Below, piece by piece: positions 61,148 through 64,000 of a DNA stretch of 64,000 bases. Each line of letters starts with the position of its first letter. Position 1 is the stretch's first letter. The notes under the pieces were generated by a model. It was not told the origin of the DNA and did not search any database. It was given only the letters and a program-made list of their open reading frames with translations. Origin of the DNA: Paraburkholderia phenazinium (GTDB taxonomy: Bacteria; Pseudomonadota; Gammaproteobacteria; Burkholderiales; Burkholderiaceae); contig NZ_FNCJ01000022.1 of NCBI RefSeq assembly GCF_900100735.1, positions 62,001-126,000 on the forward strand, read 5' to 3'. The position numbers were made by a program, and so were the translations under genes.

Positions 61148-63217
61148 ATGCTCGGCACATACAACTTCTGGCTGGTGGCGGTCTCGTTCGTCGTTGCGAC
61201 GCTCGCGTCGTACACCGCCCTCGACCTGACCGGACGCATCTCGCTGCTGGCGTCGTCACGCCTGCGGCATGCGTGGCTGGCAGGTGGCGCAGCCGCCATG
61301 GGTGTCGGCATCTGGTCGATGCACTTCATCGCCATGCTGGCGCTGTCACTGCCGATTCCGCTCGGCTATGACTTCGCGCTGACCGGCTATTCACTCGCCA
61401 TCGCGGTGGTGGTGTCGTATCTGGCCCTGCTCGCCACCACCCGTGCCCAGTTGACGCCGGTGCATCTTGCGACCGGCAGTGTGTTGATGGGACTCGGCAT
61501 TGCAGGCATGCATTACACCGGCATGGCCGCGATGCGCATGCAGCCTGGGATCGACTACCAGCCGTCGTGGGTCGCCGGCTCGATCGCGATTGCCGTCGCC
61601 GCCTCGATGGCCGCCTTGCTGATCGCCCGCCGGCTGCGCGACGACGGCGAGCACAACGTCACGCGTGCACGCACCGGCGCGGCGCTAGTCATGGCGGTAG
61701 CGATCAGCGGCATGCACTATTCCGGCATGGCGGCAGCGCACTTTCCGGCGGGCGCCATCTGCGGCGCCGCCGATGGCGTCAATACCGAGTGGCTCGCCAC
61801 GGCCGTGATCCTCTTCACCTTTGCAATCCTGATCGTCACGCTGATGCTGTCGCGCTTCGACGCGCGTACCACCTTCCTCGCCAGCGCCGTCACCAGCCTG
61901 AACGGTCAGATCGTGCGCCTCGCCACGCTCGACACCCTGACTGGCCTGCCGAACCGCACCACGCTCACCGAGCGCGTCGCCACCGCCATCGAACTGGCGC
62001 GCCACCGCCACAACGTGTTCGCGATCCTGTTCATGGATCTGGACGGCTTCAAGACCATCAACGACTCGCTCGGCCACTCCGCCGGCGATCAGGTGCTGGT
62101 CACCTTTGCGCAGCGCCTGCAGGCCTGCGTTCGCGCCACCGATACGGTAGCGCGGCTGGGTGGGGACGAGTTCGTGGTGCTGTCCGAGAATCTGGTGTCG
62201 CGCCAGGACGCGGGCCTGATTGCGGAAGGTGTGCTCGAGCGCATGCGCGAAGGCGTGTGGAACGACAACGAGCCGTTGCAGGTGATGCCGAGTATCGGCA
62301 TTGCGCTGTTTCCGCAGGACGGTGACGCTGTCGACACGCTGCTCAAGCACGCCGATGCCGCGATGTACGAAGCCAAGCGCGCGGGCCGCAGCACCTACCG
62401 GTTCTTCGAAGCAAGCATGAACGAAGCGGCAACGCGTACGTTGCAAATCCAGCATGCGCTGCACGAGTCGCTGAGCGCGGGCTATTTCACGCTGAATTTC
62501 CAGCCCAAGTTTCGCGGCGACAGCAATGAGCTGGCGGGAGCCGAGGCGCTGATCCGCCTCGACCATCCGATCCTCGGCGCGCTGACGCCGATGGAGTTCA
62601 TCCCAATTGCAGAACGCTCCGGCCAGATCGTACAGATCGGCTACTGGGTGGTGCGCGAAACCTGCCGGCAGATCCGCCGCTGGGTGGACGAAGGCCTCCC
62701 GTCGATGAAGGTAGCGATCAACCTGTCGCCGCGCCAGCTATCCCAACCGAACCTGGTCGCGAGTGTGCTCGAGATCGTGAAAGCCGAACAGGTGGAGTGC
62801 GACCGCATCATGTTCGAGATCACCGAAACCGTGGCCATGCAGGACGCCCCGCGCACGATCGAGATGATCCGCGACTTTCACGCAAGCGGCTTTGAAATCG
62901 CCATTGACGATTTCGGCACCGGTTACTCGAGCCTCGCCTACCTGCAGCGCTTTCGCGTCAAGCAACTGAAGATCGACCGGTTTTTCACCAACGGTCTGGA
63001 TGACCACGGTCCGGAGGGTACGGCGATCGTCTCGGCGATCATCGCGCTGGCCCATTCACTCGACATGGACGTGGTGGCTGAAGGTGTCGAAACAGCCTCG
63101 CAGCTCGGCAAGCTCAAAGCCATGATGTGCGACGAGATGCAAGGCTTTCTACTCGGCAAACCGCTAGCGGCCGACGCCTTCAGCGCGTTGCTCAAGGAAC
63201 GGATGACGATGGTCTAG
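61148..63217 (+). CDS. MHYT-GGDEF-EAL c-di-GMP signalling protein
   Basis: A 689-aa inner-membrane protein. Seven hydrophobic segments (residues 1-245) carry three MHYT-like motifs (MHFIAM, MHYTGM, MHYSGM), proposed to bind copper or a gas ligand. Next is GGDEF (about 265-430, with intact RLGGDEFVVL) and EAL (about 440-685, with GAEALIRLDHP and DDFGTGYSSLAYL). Both catalytic motifs look intact, so it may make or break c-di-GMP, with MHYT as sensor. No cotranscribed gene upstream; a membrane protein gene follows after 109 bp. Confidence 0.92.
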   Translation: MLGTYNFWLVAVSFVVATLASYTALDLTGRISLLASSRLRHAWLAGGAAAMGVGIWSMHFIAMLALSLPIPLGYDFALTGYSLAIAVVVSYLALLATTRAQLTPVHLATGSVLMGLGIAGMHYTGMAAMRMQPGIDYQPSWVAGSIAIAVAASMAALLIARRLRDDGEHNVTRARTGAALVMAVAISGMHYSGMAAAHFPAGAICGAADGVNTEWLATAVILFTFAILIVTLMLSRFDARTTFLASAVTSLNGQIVRLATLDTLTGLPNRTTLTERVATAIELARHRHNVFAILFMDLDGFKTINDSLGHSAGDQVLVTFAQRLQACVRATDTVARLGGDEFVVLSENLVSRQDAGLIAEGVLERMREGVWNDNEPLQVMPSIGIALFPQDGDAVDTLLKHADAAMYEAKRAGRSTYRFFEASMNEAATRTLQIQHALHESLSAGYFTLNFQPKFRGDSNELAGAEALIRLDHPILGALTPMEFIPIAERSGQIVQIGYWVVRETCRQIRRWVDEGLPSMKVAINLSPRQLSQPNLVASVLEIVKAEQVECDRIMFEITETVAMQDAPRTIEMIRDFHASGFEIAIDDFGTGYSSLAYLQRFRVKQLKIDRFFTNGLDDHGPEGTAIVSAIIALAHSLDMDVVAEGVETASQLGKLKAMMCDEMQGFLLGKPLAADAFSALLKERMTMV

Positions 63218-63326
63218 GCAGTATGTCGACAGGCGGATCAGCAATTCAATCGAGCCGCCGAAGCCGGGCTGCAACCCTTTCTTACCGATGCGTTGCAGCA
63301 GACAGGTTTTGCCCGCTGGAGATTTC

Positions 63327-64000
63327 ATGAGATTCGACGTAGCGACGTTCAATTCGCTTTGCCTGATGACGTTCCTTTGTAGCGCAATCGTTTCCGCAGC
63401 ACTCGCGCGCATCTTTGAACGTGTCGCGGCGTTCCGCTATTGGAGCGCCGCGTTCTTTCTGATGAGCGCAGCGGCCGCGTGCTTTGGTCTGCATGAGGTA
63501 TGGCCGACCAGGCTGCTGCTGATCGCCACCGCGGTGCTGAGCCTGCAATCGCGCATCCTGGTGTGGAGCGGCACGCGGGCGCTGTTCGGCTCAACCGTCT
63601 CGCTACGCATGGGCTGCGCGATCACCGCACTGTTCTGCGTGCTGTTCGCGCTGGCGCATAAGCTGAACGCGCCGCCCGTGTACCGGGCCGCGCTGCTGAC
63701 GCTGTTCTTCCTGCCGTGCCGCGCGCTGACGCTCTATGAGGTGTACCGCAGGCGCCGTCCGGATCTCGGTCCGGCGCGCATGCTGGTCGCGATCGCCAGC
63801 GTGATTGCATGCCTCAATGCAGTCGTGCCGCTCACGCTGGTGCTGATGAACCACGCCAACCTGTCGCTCCTGCTGGGCAATCCACAGACCACCTCGGCGG
63901 TCTATGCGGTGGTGTTTTTCGGCGATCTGCTGTTGATCATCGGTTTGATCGTGCTGGCCTTGCAGCATCTGATCGCCGAACAGGGGATGCTCGCGAATCT
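63327..64000 (+). CDS. Multi-pass membrane protein, probable diguanylate cyclase N-terminus (cut by window end)
   Basis: An ATG with GGAG upstream opens a frame that runs off the window. The visible 224 residues have six or seven hydrophobic segments (e.g. MTFLCSAIVSAALARIF, AVYAVVFFGDLLLIIGLIVLA). The end (LQHLIAEQGMLANL) looks like the helix that often leads into a GGDEF domain. So it is probably a diguanylate cyclase sensor, but this is inferred; only the membrane part is visible. Confidence 0.7.
   Translation, partial: MRFDVATFNSLCLMTFLCSAIVSAALARIFERVAAFRYWSAAFFLMSAAAACFGLHEVWPTRLLLIATAVLSLQSRILVWSGTRALFGSTVSLRMGCAITALFCVLFALAHKLNAPPVYRAALLTLFFLPCRALTLYEVYRRRRPDLGPARMLVAIASVIACLNAVVPLTLVLMNHANLSLLLGNPQTTSAVYAVVFFGDLLLIIGLIVLALQHLIAEQGMLAN

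Overview
The window is a high-GC chromosomal segment that reads as a betaproteobacterium of the Burkholderiaceae, most likely Paraburkholderia or a close relative. The basis is family content: a DUF2968 coiled-coil protein, an ESPR-type trimeric autotransporter, an FtrA/rhodanese pair, a PCu(A)C/DUF2946 pair, and the strong GC3 bias that creates very long antisense open frames. No rRNA, tRNA, insertion sequence, prophage or CRISPR array is visible. It looks like stable chromosome rather than a mobile island.

Layout. 1-9 kb: the 5' part of glycogen phosphorylase, two small proteins of unknown function, a DHA2 efflux pump, threonine aldolase, a NlpD-like LytM lipoprotein, a DUF2968 protein and gnd (6-phosphogluconate dehydrogenase). 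8.7-11.1 kb: a tight four-gene run (oxidoreductase-like Cys protein, sirtuin, FMN PPOX protein, DUF938 methyltransferase). 11-14 kb: an SDR and a KimA-like potassium permease. 14.2-18.6 kb: a TonB-dependent receptor with its own exbB-exbD-tonB, preceded by a palindrome that matches a Zur operator core. 18.6-23 kb: a DUF2252 kinase-like protein, a periplasmic copper chaperone with DUF2946, and an active-site-complete M23 peptidase. 23-27 kb: gltS, a lipoprotein and an MHS-family symporter. 27-32 kb: a 1158-aa trimeric autotransporter adhesin and an orphan histidine kinase. 32-39 kb: O-methyltransferase/AraC divergent pair, DUF3830, aspartase, an ABC-2 exporter pair, a thioesterase and a GNAT enzyme.

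39.3-44.4 kb holds the most unusual locus: a compact chemosensory operon made of a membrane-bound CheA-like kinase with a receptor-type input, a sensor-less MCP signalling protein, two CheX-type phosphatase-like proteins (one fused to a degenerate receiver) and a single-domain CheY. No CheW, CheR or CheB is encoded nearby.

44.7-64 kb: a hypothetical gene in lower-GC surroundings, a flippase-like membrane protein convergent with a family 2 glycosyltransferase, a GNAT enzyme, MntH, a YncE-like propeller followed by a sterol-desaturase-type hydroxylase, a second DUF2252 protein, a FecR-domain protein with a His-rich tail, a DUF4239 membrane protein with a periplasmic partner, a divergent dmlR/dmlA-type pair around a LysR-type palindrome, the ftrA/rhodanese pair, an MHYT-GGDEF-EAL c-di-GMP protein and a membrane protein cut by the window end.

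Themes are metal handling (the putative Zur-controlled TonB system, MntH, PCu(A)C) and signalling (the unorthodox Che operon, the orphan kinase, the c-di-GMP enzyme). All functional statements rest on motif and family recognition by eye; no database search was run.
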